Assembly (NCBI RefSeq): GCF_024614185.1
Contig: NZ_JAHTLF010000012.1
Coordinates: 151,750-215,749, forward strand
Direction of reading: 5' to 3'
DNA length: 64,000 bases
DNA from: Nocardioides carbamazepini
GTDB lineage: Bacteria > Actinomycetota > Actinomycetes > Propionibacteriales > Nocardioidaceae
Position 1 is the first letter of the stretch, and each line of letters opens with the position of its first letter. Position numbers and translations under genes: made by a program. The notes beneath the pieces were generated by a model. The model made no database searches and had not been told where the DNA came from. It worked only from the letters and a program-made list of their open reading frames with translations. Of this stretch, positions 15,594-25,823 are shown piece after piece.

Positions 15594-18500
15594 TCAGCAG
15601 ACGGAGTCCACCGACGCGACGGCGGTCGCGACGGTGGCCCGAGCGTCGTTGCGGCGCTGCTTCAGCTTCTTGGCCTTCTTCCTCAGCTTCTTGACCTGGG
15701 CCGTCTTCTTCGCCTTCTTGAGCTTGGCCTTGACGCTCTTGAGCCGTTCGCCGGCCTCGGCCAGCACGGCCTGAGCCGAGGCGAGGGTGTCGGTCGCGCT
15801 CGCACAGGCAGGGCTGTCCGGACCGACAGAGGGATCCGTCACACCACCCCCGCCCCCACCGCCGACGGCCGCACGGACCTCGGCCGTGGCGGCGGTCGTG
15901 ACGCGGAGCGACGCGCCGTTTCTCGTCGCCGTCACCTGCACCGTGATCGCCTTGCCCAGCTCGGCGATGGTCAGCGTGAGGCCGGTGCCGGTGGCGCCCT
16001 GGATCGCCGTGCCTGCGGCGAACCACGCATAGCTCAACACGACGTCCACCGGCGACCAGGTGCCGGTCGTGACGGTGAGCGTCTCACCGACCGTGGGAGT
16101 GCCGGTGATCGCCGGGCGCACGTCGTTCGCGATCGTCGGCTCCTGCGGCCCGTCGGCGACGGCGAGCACCGGACTCCGGGCGACGCCGGGCTGGAACCCG
16201 TCCCGTACGGCGGTGATCTCGACGCGCAGCGCGTGTCCCGCGTCCTGCGCCGTGACCTGGTAGGTGGCGGCGCTCGCCCCGCCTATCGGCTCACCGTCTC
16301 GCAGCCACCGGATCGCCGAGCTCGCCGGCTGCGGGATCCAGTCGCCCGATGCGGTGAGCGTGACACCGGGCACGATGGGCTCGCCCGGCGCCACGTCGGC
16401 GGTGATGGCCGGCTCACCCACGGACACCAGTGCCGGATCCGGCTGCGGGGCGAGGGTGACATCGGCTGACGCGGAGCGACCGTCCTGGGTCGTGACCGTC
16501 ACCATGGCCGACGGCGCGACGCCCGTCGGGAACTGGTGGTCGACGACTCGCCCGGTGGCGGTGGTGCCGTCGGCGAAGAGCCAGTCGACGTCAAGCTCCT
16601 CGTCGCCCTGGCCGTGGGAGTCGGAGGCGTCGAACCGGTAGGAGCCGGCAGTGGGGCCGGACACGGTGGCCGACGCGACCGGTGTCCCCGGATCCGACTG
16701 GACCGACAGCTCGACCTCGACCAGTGTGGGGGCCGACGGCTCGTCGGGGTCGACGACCCCGGCCAGGAGCGTCCGCAGGCTCGCGCCCTCGGCCGGTGCC
16801 GGGTCGGCCAACTCGACCTGGACCCTCCACAGTCCGGGCGCCGGATCGGCCAGCCGGAGCCAGGCCACACCGTCGGCGTCCCCGGAGGTGGTGCCCTCGT
16901 CTCCCGCACGGACGATCTGCCCACCGGGACCGAGGAGGCTCACCTCGACCGGGGTCACCGCGGAGTGGCGGACCCGGGCCACCACGGCCGCCGTGAAGGG
17001 AGGGACCTCGCCCTGCGCCGCCTGGATCGAGGACGTGTCGATCTCCACCAGCTCGCGGGTCTGGCCGGTCATCGCCGCCTGGAACGCGTCGCGGTAGAGC
17101 TCCTGCCCGCGCTTGTTGGGGTGGAAGGAGTACGCGACGGCGCCGTAGGCGTCGGGCCAGCTCAAGGCGGGATTGATCAGCGGGTTGAAGGCCGTCTCGG
17201 GGTTCAGCTCGCCGTCGACACACAGCTCATGACCCTGGAACCTGGAGGCCACCGGGACGTAGACCACCGACCGGTCCGGGTGGCGGGCCTGCACCTTCGC
17301 CAGCGCGGCCCGGATCTGCTCGTTGAGGTCGTCGACGAAGCCGTTGAGCAGCACGCCCTCGACGGGGTCGATGACGCTAAACCCGCCGAGCGGGGTCACC
17401 TCGCAGGCCTTCGAGGCGCGGCCGGCGCTCAGCTGCTTGGGGTAGTCGGCGACGTACAGCGTCGCGTTCGGGGCCTTGCCGAGGGCATCCTCGTACGACG
17501 CCTCCAGCCGCTTGCTGAGCTGTCCGGCGTAGACGAACATCGCCGACGCGTCCCGGTCCCGGTCGCCGCCGAGGCGCTTCAGCGCCAGCCCGTAGTCGCG
17601 CATCTTTCTGGCGCAGTCGACGAGTCCGATCATCGTGGCCGCCGCGGCACACGTGCTCACCACCTCGGCTGCGCTGGTGACCGTGTCGAAGGCCTTGGTC
17701 AGCTCGACCTCGGTGCGCGCCAGCCACTCCCAGCGCACCCCTGAGTTGCCGTACAGCTCGGCGGCACACGACTTCACCGGGTTGAGACAGGACGCGATGA
17801 TGCCGCCGAAGTCGGCGTCGTTGCCGCCCATCGTCAGGGTCACCGCCCGGGTGGCCTGGGAGAGGGACGCGTTCTGGGCCGGCTCGTGCTGGTTGTTCGG
17901 GTTGGGCTCGGCGAGGTCCTTGGCGATGGCACCGCTGCAGGCGGCGAACATGGCCGGCGTCAGCCACTCCTCGAACTGCGGCTCGGAGGCCAGTAGGCGG
18001 GAGTAGGACTTGCCCGAGCGGTGACAGGTGTTACCGACCTCGTCCCCCGTGACGAGGGCCCAGGCCTTCTCCCAGGTCGAGGGCCCGTCGTCGGGATCGA
18101 GATCGGTTGCGGTGCCCGGGTCGAAGACCGGCACCCCCTCCCCGGAGCTGAACGAGTCGCCCATCGCGACGTAGCGCGGTGGCCCGAAGGCGAGCCGGTG
18201 CGTCGCCAGCGTGCCGCCGGCGTAGACGGCGATCACGGTGAAGTAGCCGCCGAGGCCGGGCATCCCGAGGGGATAGCTCGCCTGTGTGGTGCCGGCGGGC
18301 CAGGTCGTGGACCCCGTCCCGGCCGGAAGCACCCGCCAGGTCCCGCCGGTGAGTGAGTCACGCGTGTAGACGCGATAGCCCGTCACCGTCCGACCCGGCA
18401 GGCTCACCGGGTCCCAGGTGAGCTCGATCCGCTCGTCGCCCGTGCCGTTGTCGGCGGTCTCGATCGTGACAGGGGTGTGCGGGGTGAGGTCCGGGTGGAC

Positions 18501-21500
18501 GTGGATCTCGTCGTCGATGTTGATCTCGGTACCACCGGTCTGGGCCAGCATGCTTCGGGCCGTGTCGAGCTGCATCACGCGCACGACCTTCTCCTTGACC
18601 ACCTCCGCATCCCCCAAAGGGACCGGCGTCGCCGGATCGTCGTCATCGGTCCCGATGCCCGGCATGACGATCGTGTCCACCGAGACCGACTCGCCGGGAG
18701 CCAGACTCATCGCGAAGGCCTCGGTCTGCTCGTTCGGCCCGTACACGAAGCGCGCCTGGTCGGCCGGTGCGTCCTCCGGTCGCTCGCCGAGAGCCAGCCG
18801 GACGTTGTGCAACGTCGGCCCGATCTCGTCGCAGCCGGCTCCGAGCGCGGCGCAGGTGCTGTTGGTCAGCGTGGTGGTGACCCGGTAGGGCATCCACCGC
18901 TCCACCTCGGCGTCGACCTCGACCCCGAGGGTCAGCGCCGAGCCCGCCCACACGTGCAGCGGGCTCGCGCTCCTGGCGAGGAGACTGATCGGGGCGTCGA
19001 ACGGGTCCAGGACAGAGTCGTAGCTCGCATGGAGGTCGTAGCGACCCTGCATGTCCCCGCGCACGGTCCAGCTGATGGTCTCGCTGCCGCCGGCCGGGAT
19101 GGCAGGCACGTCACGGGTCAGCGCCTGCTGGTCGCCCTCCCAGGTCGTCGCGAGCGAGAGGCCCGTCGGCAGCTCGAGGGTGGCCAGACCCGGACGGAAG
19201 GCGGCCGCTCCCGTCCCGAGGTTCTGCACGATCATGGACACGTCGAAGAACTCCTTCGCCCACGAGCCACGGACCGGGATCACCAGCCACTCGATGATCG
19301 GGGCACCCTCGACAACGATGATCGTAGGCGTGTACGTCGCGCCGCCCAGCGTGAGCCCGCCGCCGCTGCCGCCGCCCCCGCCCGGGCATCCGGCCGCGCA
19401 GCCGAGGTGGTAGCCGCCGCCCTCCACGGCGACGAGCGTGACCGGGAGGCTGGCGGGCTCGTAGGTGCGCGGATCCTCCGGCTCGGGCTGCTCCACCTCC
19501 TGGACGAAGTGGAGCTGGATCTCGGCTTCGAAGATGTGCTGGTTCTCGGCGGCGTCCAGGTCGATGCCACGATCCCAGAGCTCGTCGAGAGTGAGCGGGT
19601 GCGACTCGATGACCGCCGAGCCGACATCGCCGCGGACCAGGGCGACATCGAGGCTGCCGCCGCCGTCGGTCAGGGTCGACGCCACGGTGGCAGGCAGGTA
19701 GCCCGGCGCCCACACGTCGACGGCCGCGCTGCCATCCGGGAGCCCGTGCAGCGTGGTGCTTCCGGTGCCGTCGGTCACGCCACTGATCCGAGACCCGTCG
19801 GGAAGCCTGACCGTCGCCTGAGCACCGGACAGCGGCGTCGAGCCGTCCTTGATCCGGACCTGGAGCCCGGGAGCGACCGGCGCTGCCGTGACGGTGACCG
19901 TCGTCGTGGCCGTGGCCACCTCGGAGCCGGCCGTCACGGTGAGGGCGACGGTGTAGGTGCCGGGAGCGGCATAGGTGTGGCGAGCCGCCACTCCGGAACC
20001 GTGGTGACCGTCGCCGAAGTCCCAGGCATACGAGTCGATGAGACCGGCCGGCCGGGAGGCGCCCGCGTCCAGAGCGACCGATGCTCCGGCCACAGCGGTG
20101 ACCGGGTCGCCGCCGACTGCCACGAGCGGCTCGGGCAGCAGCGCGGTCACGCGGAAGATCCGGGTCGTCGTGCTCTCCCCGTCGCCGACCTGGACCCGGA
20201 CCGCGAACGAGCCGACGGCCGTGAAGAGGTGGTCGATCACCGCGGTCGAGTCGGAGAGGCTGCCGGTCTGCGGTGCCGTGCCGTCCCCGAGGTCGATGCG
20301 GTAGGTGAGCGGATCGCCCTCCGGGTCGTCCCCGCGGACCTCGATCGTGGTCTGGTACGGCGCCGCGCCGGTCGGGCCGGGCGTGACGGTGACCTCGGCC
20401 GACGGTGCGTGGTTGGCCGCCCGGATCGCCGCCGTCGGGGCCGACGCGGCGGCGGCCGGCTGATAGCCGGCCTTGGTGGCGGTGACCCGCAGACCCATCT
20501 CGCTCGACAGGTCCTCGTCGGTCAGGAGATAGGTGGCGTCGGTGGCGTCGTCGATCGGGTCGCCGTCGCGCAGCCACTGGTAGGCGTAGGCGTCCACCGA
20601 GACCGGCGACCAGGCTCCGGGCTCGGCACTCAGGGTCCGCTCGACGCGGGTGATGCCGTTGATCGAGGGCAAGGTCACGTTGCTCAGCACCCCCTCCGTC
20701 ACCGCGGCCGTCTCCGCCGAGGTCGTCCGACCGGGATCGTGACCCGCCAGCGACGCGGTGACCTCGACGCTGATGCGCGCGCCGAGGTCCGCGGCGCGCA
20801 GCACCCGGGTGCGCGCCGTCGCGCCGGGGATGGGCGAGCCGTCGCGGAGCCACTGGTAGGCCGCCGCGGTGCCGGTCGGCGCCCAGTCGCCGTCGGTGGC
20901 GGTGAGCGTCTCGCCGACCCGAGCGGTGCCGGTGACGCTCGGCGGTGCCAGGCTCGTGACGACGTCGTAGGTGACCGGACCGACCTCGGGGCTCACCGCC
21001 GGCGATGCGGCGTACCCCTCCAGCGTCGCGGTGACCGCGACCGTGATCCGGGCGTTCGCGTCGGCCGGGACGAGCAGGTACGTCGATGCGGTGGCTCCCC
21101 CGATCGGCTCCCCGTCGCGGCGCCACTGGTAGGCCGGCGTGACTCCGGCCGGTGCCCAGGCACCGGCGCTGGCGCTGAGCGTCTTCCCGACCCGGGCCGA
21201 GCCGCTGATCGTGGGCTCCTCGGTGTTGTCGAGCTGTCCCAGCGCGACCGCCGTGGTGTCCTCGCTGCGCAGCACCGCCGGCTCGTAGGCGTCGCGGGTG
21301 ACGCGCACCTCGACCGAGATCCGGCCGTCGACGTCGGCCGGGCCGGGCAGATAGGAGGTCTCGGTCGCCCCGTCGATCGGGTCGCCGTCGCGCAGCCACT
21401 GGTAGGTGGCGGCCTGCGGCGTCGGCTCCCAGGAGTTGCCGGCGATGCTCAGTCTTCCGCCCACCTGCGGGGTGCCCTCGACCGAGGGCGGCGCGATGCT

Positions 21501-24500
21501 GGCGAAGTGTCCGAGCGCGATCGGCCCGACCGCGGCCGAGGTGGCCGAGCCGGGGTCGTAGTCCGCGCGGGTGGCCTCGACCCGGACCGAGATCTCGTGG
21601 TCGAGGTCGGCGGCCGCGAGCTGGTAGCTGTCGCCCGTCGCTCCGGTGGGCTGGCCGTCGCGCAGCCAGTGGTAGGCGAGCGTGAGGTCGTCGGTGCTCC
21701 AGGCACCGGGATCGACGCTCAACATCTGCCCGACCCGGATGGTGCCGCCGACCGAGGGCGCCGTCGTGTTCGCGATGAGCCCGTAGGTCACTCGCGGGGT
21801 GGCCGAGGAGGTCGAGCCGGTCGGGGCGTACGCCGTCTTGGTGGCCGTCACCTCGACGGAGACCGCGTGGGTCGCGTCGGCCTCGGTGAGCAGGTAGGTC
21901 TGCTCGGTGCCGCCGCCGATGGGCTGACCGTCGCGGAGCCACTGGTAGCGCGGGGTCACGTCGGCGGGGTGCCACGTCCCCGGGTCGGCGGTCAGGGTCT
22001 CACCGGCTCGCGGGATGCCGCTCAGGGCCGCGCTGCTCTGGTTGACGATGACGCCCAGCGCCACCTCCTCGGTCACCGCGCTGCTCGCCGAGGCCGTGAC
22101 GTACGCGTCCTTGCTGGCACTCGCCCGGACCGAGATCCGGGCGCCGAGGTCGGCGGCGGCGAGTGGGTAGGACGTGCCCGTGACTCCGGTGGGCCGGTCG
22201 TCGCGCAGCCAGGTGTAGGCGCGCGTGACCGAGGCCGGCTGCCAGGTGTCGCCCCCGGCCGACAGCGTCTCCCCTACCCGGGCCGTGCCACTGATCGCGG
22301 GCGGCGTCAGGTTGGCGATGAGGCCCGGCAGGACGGGGCCGACGGCCGCGGACGCGACCTCCGTCGGGAGGTGGCCCGGCTTGGCCGCGGTGACGTGGAC
22401 CGTGAGCTGGGTGCCCAGGTCGGTGCCGTAGAGCCAGGCGTTGTCGTTGGTGGGCGTGTAGGACGGGCCGACGGCGTACATGGAGCCGTCCGTCTGGTTC
22501 CCGTCGACGATCGGCGCCCCGTCCCGGTACCACTGGTAGGTGTAGGTCGCGTCGTCGTAGTTCCAGGTGCCGACGTCCACGGTGAGGAGCTCCCCGATCC
22601 GCGGGGTGCCCTCGATCGTGGGGGCCGCGACGTTGGCGATCCGAGGAGCGAGCACGGCGTCGGCGGTGACGCTCTCGCCCAGGTCGAGCTCCAGGTCCTG
22701 CGCCTGGTCCAGGGAGGCGGTGTCGTCGAAGTACTCGGTGGCATGGGTCTGCTCGTGCCGGTAGCCGAGGCGGTAGGTGCCCGCGGGCAGCGGTCCGAAG
22801 CGATAGCGACCGTCCGCTCCGGTCGACGCCGTGCGCTCGGCCGACGTGCCGGTGTCGGGGTCGACGCGATAGAGCGTGACCGTCACGTCCGTGAGCGGCT
22901 CGCTGTCGGCGCCGGTCACGAGCCCGGCGATCGCCGCGCCGACCGCGAGGGTCGCGTCGACGGTGGTCAGCTCACCGAGTCGAAGGTCGATGTCGGTGGC
23001 GCCGGCCAGGTCCGCGCCGCCGTGGAAGCCGGACAGGTGCACGCCGTCGTCGGTCTCGAAGCCGATCCGGTAGGTGCCGGCGGGCTGGCGACGGAAGCGG
23101 TACCCACCATCGCTCGTCGTCGACGTCCAGGCCACGGCGTACCAGCCGCCGGGATCGCCGTCGTGGCGGTAAAGCGTCGCCCGGACGTGATCGAGGGGCG
23201 AGCCCTCGGCTCCGCGGACGGTCCCGGTGAGGGCGCCGCCGACGACGGGCAGGTCCGCATCCGCGGTGGTGGTGTCGCCGAGGGTCACCGTGACCGGCGT
23301 GGCCTGGTCGGCGGTGGCCGCGCCGTCGTAGTACTCCGGTCCGTGGAAGTCGTCGGCCCCGGTGTCGAAGAGGACCCGGTAGGCGTCGGGAGTGAGTCGG
23401 GCGAGGCGGTAGCTGCCGTCCTCGGCCGTGATGGTCGAGTACCACGAGCCGCTGCCGTCCTCGGCGCTCACCCAGACATCGGCCAGCGGCTCGTCGTCGG
23501 CGCCGGTCACGACGCCCGAGATCGCGCCGTACGCGAGGGTCAACGTCGCATCGACGGTGGCGACCTGTCCCTGGGCGAGCGTCACGTCGTCGGCGTCCTC
23601 GAGGGTGGCGGCGTCGTCGAAGTACTCCTCGCGGTGGAACGGGTCGTCGGGCCGGAACTCGACCCGGTAGGTCCCCGGGACCAGTCCGCCGATCGTATAG
23701 CTGCCGTCCGGGCTCCAGGCACTGTCCGCCCAGAGCCAGTCCTGGCTCGCCGGGTCCAGCCGGTAGGCCGTGACGCCCACCTCGGCCAGGGGTTGTGCGT
23801 CCTCTCCCCTGATCGTCCCGGTGATCTGTGCGGCCCGGGCGAGCACGGCGTCGGCGGTGAAGGTCTGCTGGCCACCGAGCACGATGTCGGTGGCCTGCGC
23901 GAGGCTGTCCTGGTCGTCGTAGTACTCCTCGACGTACGCGCCGTCGTCCGACAGGAACCGGACCCGGTAGGTCGTGTCCGGGCTCAGCCCGCCGATCGCG
24001 TAGTGCCCGTCCTCGTCGGTCGCGGAGTCGTTCCACCAGTACCAGGAGTCGTAGTCGGGCTCGTACTGGTAGACCACCGCGCGGACGGCCTCCAGCGGCG
24101 CGCCGTCCTCGTCGCTGACGGTGCCGGTGATCGAGGAGCCGAGCTCGAGGCTGGCGTCGGCGACGACGGTGCCGTTCTCGCCGACGATGATCTCGTCGGC
24201 CTGCTGGAGGGTCGACTGATCGTCGTAGAACTCGCTGCGGTGGACCCCGGCGGGGTCCTCGAACCCGAGCGTGTAGCGCCCTGGGGCGACCGCGATCCGG
24301 TAGTTACCGCCGGCGTCGGTCTGCCAGCAGCACGTCGACGAGTTCCACTCGCCGGTACCGGCGTCGCCGTCGTACAGCTCCACCGAGATGTCGGCCAAGG
24401 CAGCACCGCCCTCGTCGGTGACGGTGCCGGTGATGACGCTCAACAGGCCCAGCTGCGCATCCGCGGCCAGCGTCGCGGAGCCGGCCAGGTGCAGCACGTC

Positions 24501-25823
24501 CGCCTGCTCGAGGGTGGGCCGGTCGTCGTAGAACTCGTGCGCGTGGACCTCGTCATAGGGCTGGAACGCGACGCGGTAGTCGCCGTCCGGCAGGCCGCCG
24601 ACCTCGTAGGAGCCGTCCGCCTCGGTGTACCCGTAGAACTCGGCCGCGGAGAGGTCCCCGTCCACCTCGCGGTGGACCTCGATCTCGACGTCCGGCATCG
24701 GCTCTCCGTCGGCCGCGGTCACCACTCCGGCGATCCTGCCGGCGGTCGCCAGGGCCGCGTCGGCCGTGAAGGTCTGCTCCTCGGCGAGCACGATGTCCGT
24801 GGCCCGGTCGAGGCTGTCCCGGTCGTCGTAGAACTCGCCGACGTACGTGCCGTCGTTCGACTCGAAGCCGATCCGGTACGGCGTCCCAGGCGTCAGGGCG
24901 CGCAGCGCATAGTGACCGGCGGCATCCGTCGTGGTGTTGTCCCACCAGTCCCAGTAGTCGTAGACCGGCTCGTACTGGTACACCGTCACGCTCACGTCCT
25001 CCAGCGGCGCACCGTCCTCGTCGGTGACGGTGCCGGAGATCGAGGCGCCCGTCCCGAGGCCGGCGTCGGCGGTGAGCGTCGCTGCGTCGCGCACCTGCAG
25101 CGGATCCGCCGCTTGGAGGCTGGGCTGGTCGGCGTAGAACTCGGAGACGTACCCCCAGGCGGAGAAGGCGAGCCGGTAGTCGCCGTCGGGCAGGGGCCCG
25201 AGGGTGTAGTACCCGTCGTCGTCGGTGAAGGCGTAGAGCTCCTCGGCCCCCAGGTCACCGTCGTCCTCGCGGTAGGCCTCGATGTCGGCGGAGTCCAGTG
25301 ACAGGCCGTCGGGGTCGGTGACCCGCCCGGTGATGCGGCCGCCGCGACGGAGGCTCTCGTCGATCCCCGTGACCACGGCGTCGGCGCCGAGTGTCACGTC
25401 CGCGGCGTTCTCGACGAGCTCGGCCCGCGGGTAGTACTCGGCGAAGTGGCTCCGCTCGGGGTCGACGAACCCGATCCGGTAGCTGCCCGGTGGCATCGTC
25501 AGCTGGTAGTGCCCGTCACTCGCGGTCACCGTGGTGATCGGCTCGCCGAGATCGTCCCAGCACCACTCCCAGTAGGAGTATCCGTCGCCGTCGTAGCTGC
25601 AGTAGGCGGTGACGTCGATCCCGCCGAGCCCCAGGCCGCTGTCGGTGTCGGTCACCGCGCCCGAGACCGTTCCGGCGCCCTCGGTCGCGATCGCCCTGGG
25701 GGTGGTGGCAGTGGTCTCGGCGGCGACGGCCCGAGGGCCCAGCGACGCGCACAGGCCGAGCGTCAACAGCAGGGCGGCGAGGCACGCCACGGCCCGGCGC
25801 GGGCCGGTCACCGGCGTACTCAC
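15594..25823 (-). CDS. Giant secreted mosaic protein with embedded SGNH esterase
   Basis: 3409 residues, roughly 350 kDa. A signal peptide (1-35, ending AVAA) is followed by ten carboxypeptidase-regulatory-like beta repeats of about 100 residues (50-1060; GTVTDEDGAPLEDVSVTVY type), eight Ig-like repeats with the YQWLRDG core (1060-1806), two PKD domains (1807-1980), another carboxypeptidase-regulatory-like unit, a CARDB-like region (about 2190-2280), an Fn3 domain (2449-2540), and an SGNH/GDSL hydrolase (2548-2925: MGDSFSSGEG with Ser2557, GGND with Asn2668, SFHPN with His2901). Then come a PKD domain, two more Ig-like repeats and a Lys-rich coiled coil (about 3340-3409). No LPXTG motif or C-terminal membrane span is visible. 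The GTG start overlaps the upstream lipoprotein stop. It is probably a surface or matrix esterase; the substrate is unknown. Confidence 0.9.
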   Translation of the reverse strand: MSTPVTGPRRAVACLAALLLTLGLCASLGPRAVAAETTATTPRAIATEGAGTVSGAVTDTDSGLGLGGIDVTAYCSYDGDGYSYWEWCWDDLGEPITTVTASDGHYQLTMPPGSYRIGFVDPERSHFAEYYPRAELVENAADVTLGADAVVTGIDESLRRGGRITGRVTDPDGLSLDSADIEAYREDDGDLGAEELYAFTDDDGYYTLGPLPDGDYRLAFSAWGYVSEFYADQPSLQAADPLQVRDAATLTADAGLGTGASISGTVTDEDGAPLEDVSVTVYQYEPVYDYWDWWDNTTTDAAGHYALRALTPGTPYRIGFESNDGTYVGEFYDDRDSLDRATDIVLAEEQTFTADAALATAGRIAGVVTAADGEPMPDVEIEVHREVDGDLSAAEFYGYTEADGSYEVGGLPDGDYRVAFQPYDEVHAHEFYDDRPTLEQADVLHLAGSATLAADAQLGLLSVITGTVTDEGGAALADISVELYDGDAGTGEWNSSTCCWQTDAGGNYRIAVAPGRYTLGFEDPAGVHRSEFYDDQSTLQQADEIIVGENGTVVADASLELGSSITGTVSDEDGAPLEAVRAVVYQYEPDYDSWYWWNDSATDEDGHYAIGGLSPDTTYRVRFLSDDGAYVEEYYDDQDSLAQATDIVLGGQQTFTADAVLARAAQITGTIRGEDAQPLAEVGVTAYRLDPASQDWLWADSAWSPDGSYTIGGLVPGTYRVEFRPDDPFHREEYFDDAATLEDADDVTLAQGQVATVDATLTLAYGAISGVVTGADDEPLADVWVSAEDGSGSWYSTITAEDGSYRLARLTPDAYRVLFDTGADDFHGPEYYDGAATADQATPVTVTLGDTTTADADLPVVGGALTGTVRGAEGSPLDHVRATLYRHDGDPGGWYAVAWTSTTSDGGYRFRRQPAGTYRIGFETDDGVHLSGFHGGADLAGATDIDLRLGELTTVDATLAVGAAIAGLVTGADSEPLTDVTVTLYRVDPDTGTSAERTASTGADGRYRFGPLPAGTYRLGYRHEQTHATEYFDDTASLDQAQDLELDLGESVTADAVLAPRIANVAAPTIEGTPRIGELLTVDVGTWNYDDATYTYQWYRDGAPIVDGNQTDGSMYAVGPSYTPTNDNAWLYGTDLGTQLTVHVTAAKPGHLPTEVASAAVGPVLPGLIANLTPPAISGTARVGETLSAGGDTWQPASVTRAYTWLRDDRPTGVTGTSYPLAAADLGARISVRASASKDAYVTASASSAVTEEVALGVIVNQSSAALSGIPRAGETLTADPGTWHPADVTPRYQWLRDGQPIGGGTEQTYLLTEADATHAVSVEVTATKTAYAPTGSTSSATPRVTYGLIANTTAPSVGGTIRVGQMLSVDPGAWSTDDLTLAYHWLRDGQPTGATGDSYQLAAADLDHEISVRVEATRADYDPGSATSAAVGPIALGHFASIAPPSVEGTPQVGGRLSIAGNSWEPTPQAATYQWLRDGDPIDGATETSYLPGPADVDGRISVEVRVTRDAYEPAVLRSEDTTAVALGQLDNTEEPTISGSARVGKTLSASAGAWAPAGVTPAYQWRRDGEPIGGATASTYLLVPADANARITVAVTATLEGYAASPAVSPEVGPVTYDVVTSLAPPSVTGTARVGETLTATDGDWAPTGTAAAYQWLRDGSPIPGATARTRVLRAADLGARISVEVTASLAGHDPGRTTSAETAAVTEGVLSNVTLPSINGITRVERTLSAEPGAWSPVSVDAYAYQWLRDGDPIDDATDATYLLTDEDLSSEMGLRVTATKAGYQPAAAASAPTAAIRAANHAPSAEVTVTPGPTGAAPYQTTIEVRGDDPEGDPLTYRIDLGDGTAPQTGSLSDSTAVIDHLFTAVGSFAVRVQVGDGESTTTRIFRVTALLPEPLVAVGGDPVTAVAGASVALDAGASRPAGLIDSYAWDFGDGHHGSGVAARHTYAAPGTYTVALTVTAGSEVATATTTVTVTAAPVAPGLQVRIKDGSTPLSGAQATVRLPDGSRISGVTDGTGSTTLHGLPDGSAAVDVWAPGYLPATVASTLTDGGGSLDVALVRGDVGSAVIESHPLTLDELWDRGIDLDAAENQHIFEAEIQLHFVQEVEQPEPEDPRTYEPASLPVTLVAVEGGGYHLGCAAGCPGGGGGSGGGLTLGGATYTPTIIVVEGAPIIEWLVIPVRGSWAKEFFDVSMIVQNLGTGAAAFRPGLATLELPTGLSLATTWEGDQQALTRDVPAIPAGGSETISWTVRGDMQGRYDLHASYDSVLDPFDAPISLLARSASPLHVWAGSALTLGVEVDAEVERWMPYRVTTTLTNSTCAALGAGCDEIGPTLHNVRLALGERPEDAPADQARFVYGPNEQTEAFAMSLAPGESVSVDTIVMPGIGTDDDDPATPVPLGDAEVVKEKVVRVMQLDTARSMLAQTGGTEINIDDEIHVHPDLTPHTPVTIETADNGTGDERIELTWDPVSLPGRTVTGYRVYTRDSLTGGTWRVLPAGTGSTTWPAGTTQASYPLGMPGLGGYFTVIAVYAGGTLATHRLAFGPPRYVAMGDSFSSGEGVPVFDPGTATDLDPDDGPSTWEKAWALVTGDEVGNTCHRSGKSYSRLLASEPQFEEWLTPAMFAACSGAIAKDLAEPNPNNQHEPAQNASLSQATRAVTLTMGGNDADFGGIIASCLNPVKSCAAELYGNSGVRWEWLARTEVELTKAFDTVTSAAEVVSTCAAAATMIGLVDCARKMRDYGLALKRLGGDRDRDASAMFVYAGQLSKRLEASYEDALGKAPNATLYVADYPKQLSAGRASKACEVTPLGGFSVIDPVEGVLLNGFVDDLNEQIRAALAKVQARHPDRSVVYVPVASRFQGHELCVDGELNPETAFNPLINPALSWPDAYGAVAYSFHPNKRGQELYRDAFQAAMTGQTRELVEIDTSSIQAAQGEVPPFTAAVVARVRHSAVTPVEVSLLGPGGQIVRAGDEGTTSGDADGVAWLRLADPAPGLWRVQVELADPAPAEGASLRTLLAGVVDPDEPSAPTLVEVELSVQSDPGTPVASATVSGPTAGSYRFDASDSHGQGDEELDVDWLFADGTTATGRVVDHQFPTGVAPSAMVTVTTQDGRSASADVTLAPQPDPALVSVGEPAITADVAPGEPIVPGVTLTASGDWIPQPASSAIRWLRDGEPIGGASAATYQVTAQDAGHALRVEITAVRDGFQPGVARSPVLAVADGPQEPTIANDVRPAITGTPTVGETLTVTTGTWSPVDVVLSYAWFAAGTAIQGATGTGLTLTIAELGKAITVQVTATRNGASLRVTTAATAEVRAAVGGGGGGGVTDPSVGPDSPACASATDTLASAQAVLAEAGERLKSVKAKLKKAKKTAQVKKLRKKAKKLKQRRNDARATVATAVASVDSVC

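Noticed and set aside
18477..25301. A continuous plus-strand reading frame of over 2200 codons opposite the giant gene
   Set aside because: It is antisense to a protein with clear signal peptide and recognisable domains. High GC content at third positions removes stop codons on the opposite strand, and the product is low-complexity Arg/Gly/Val with no domain.
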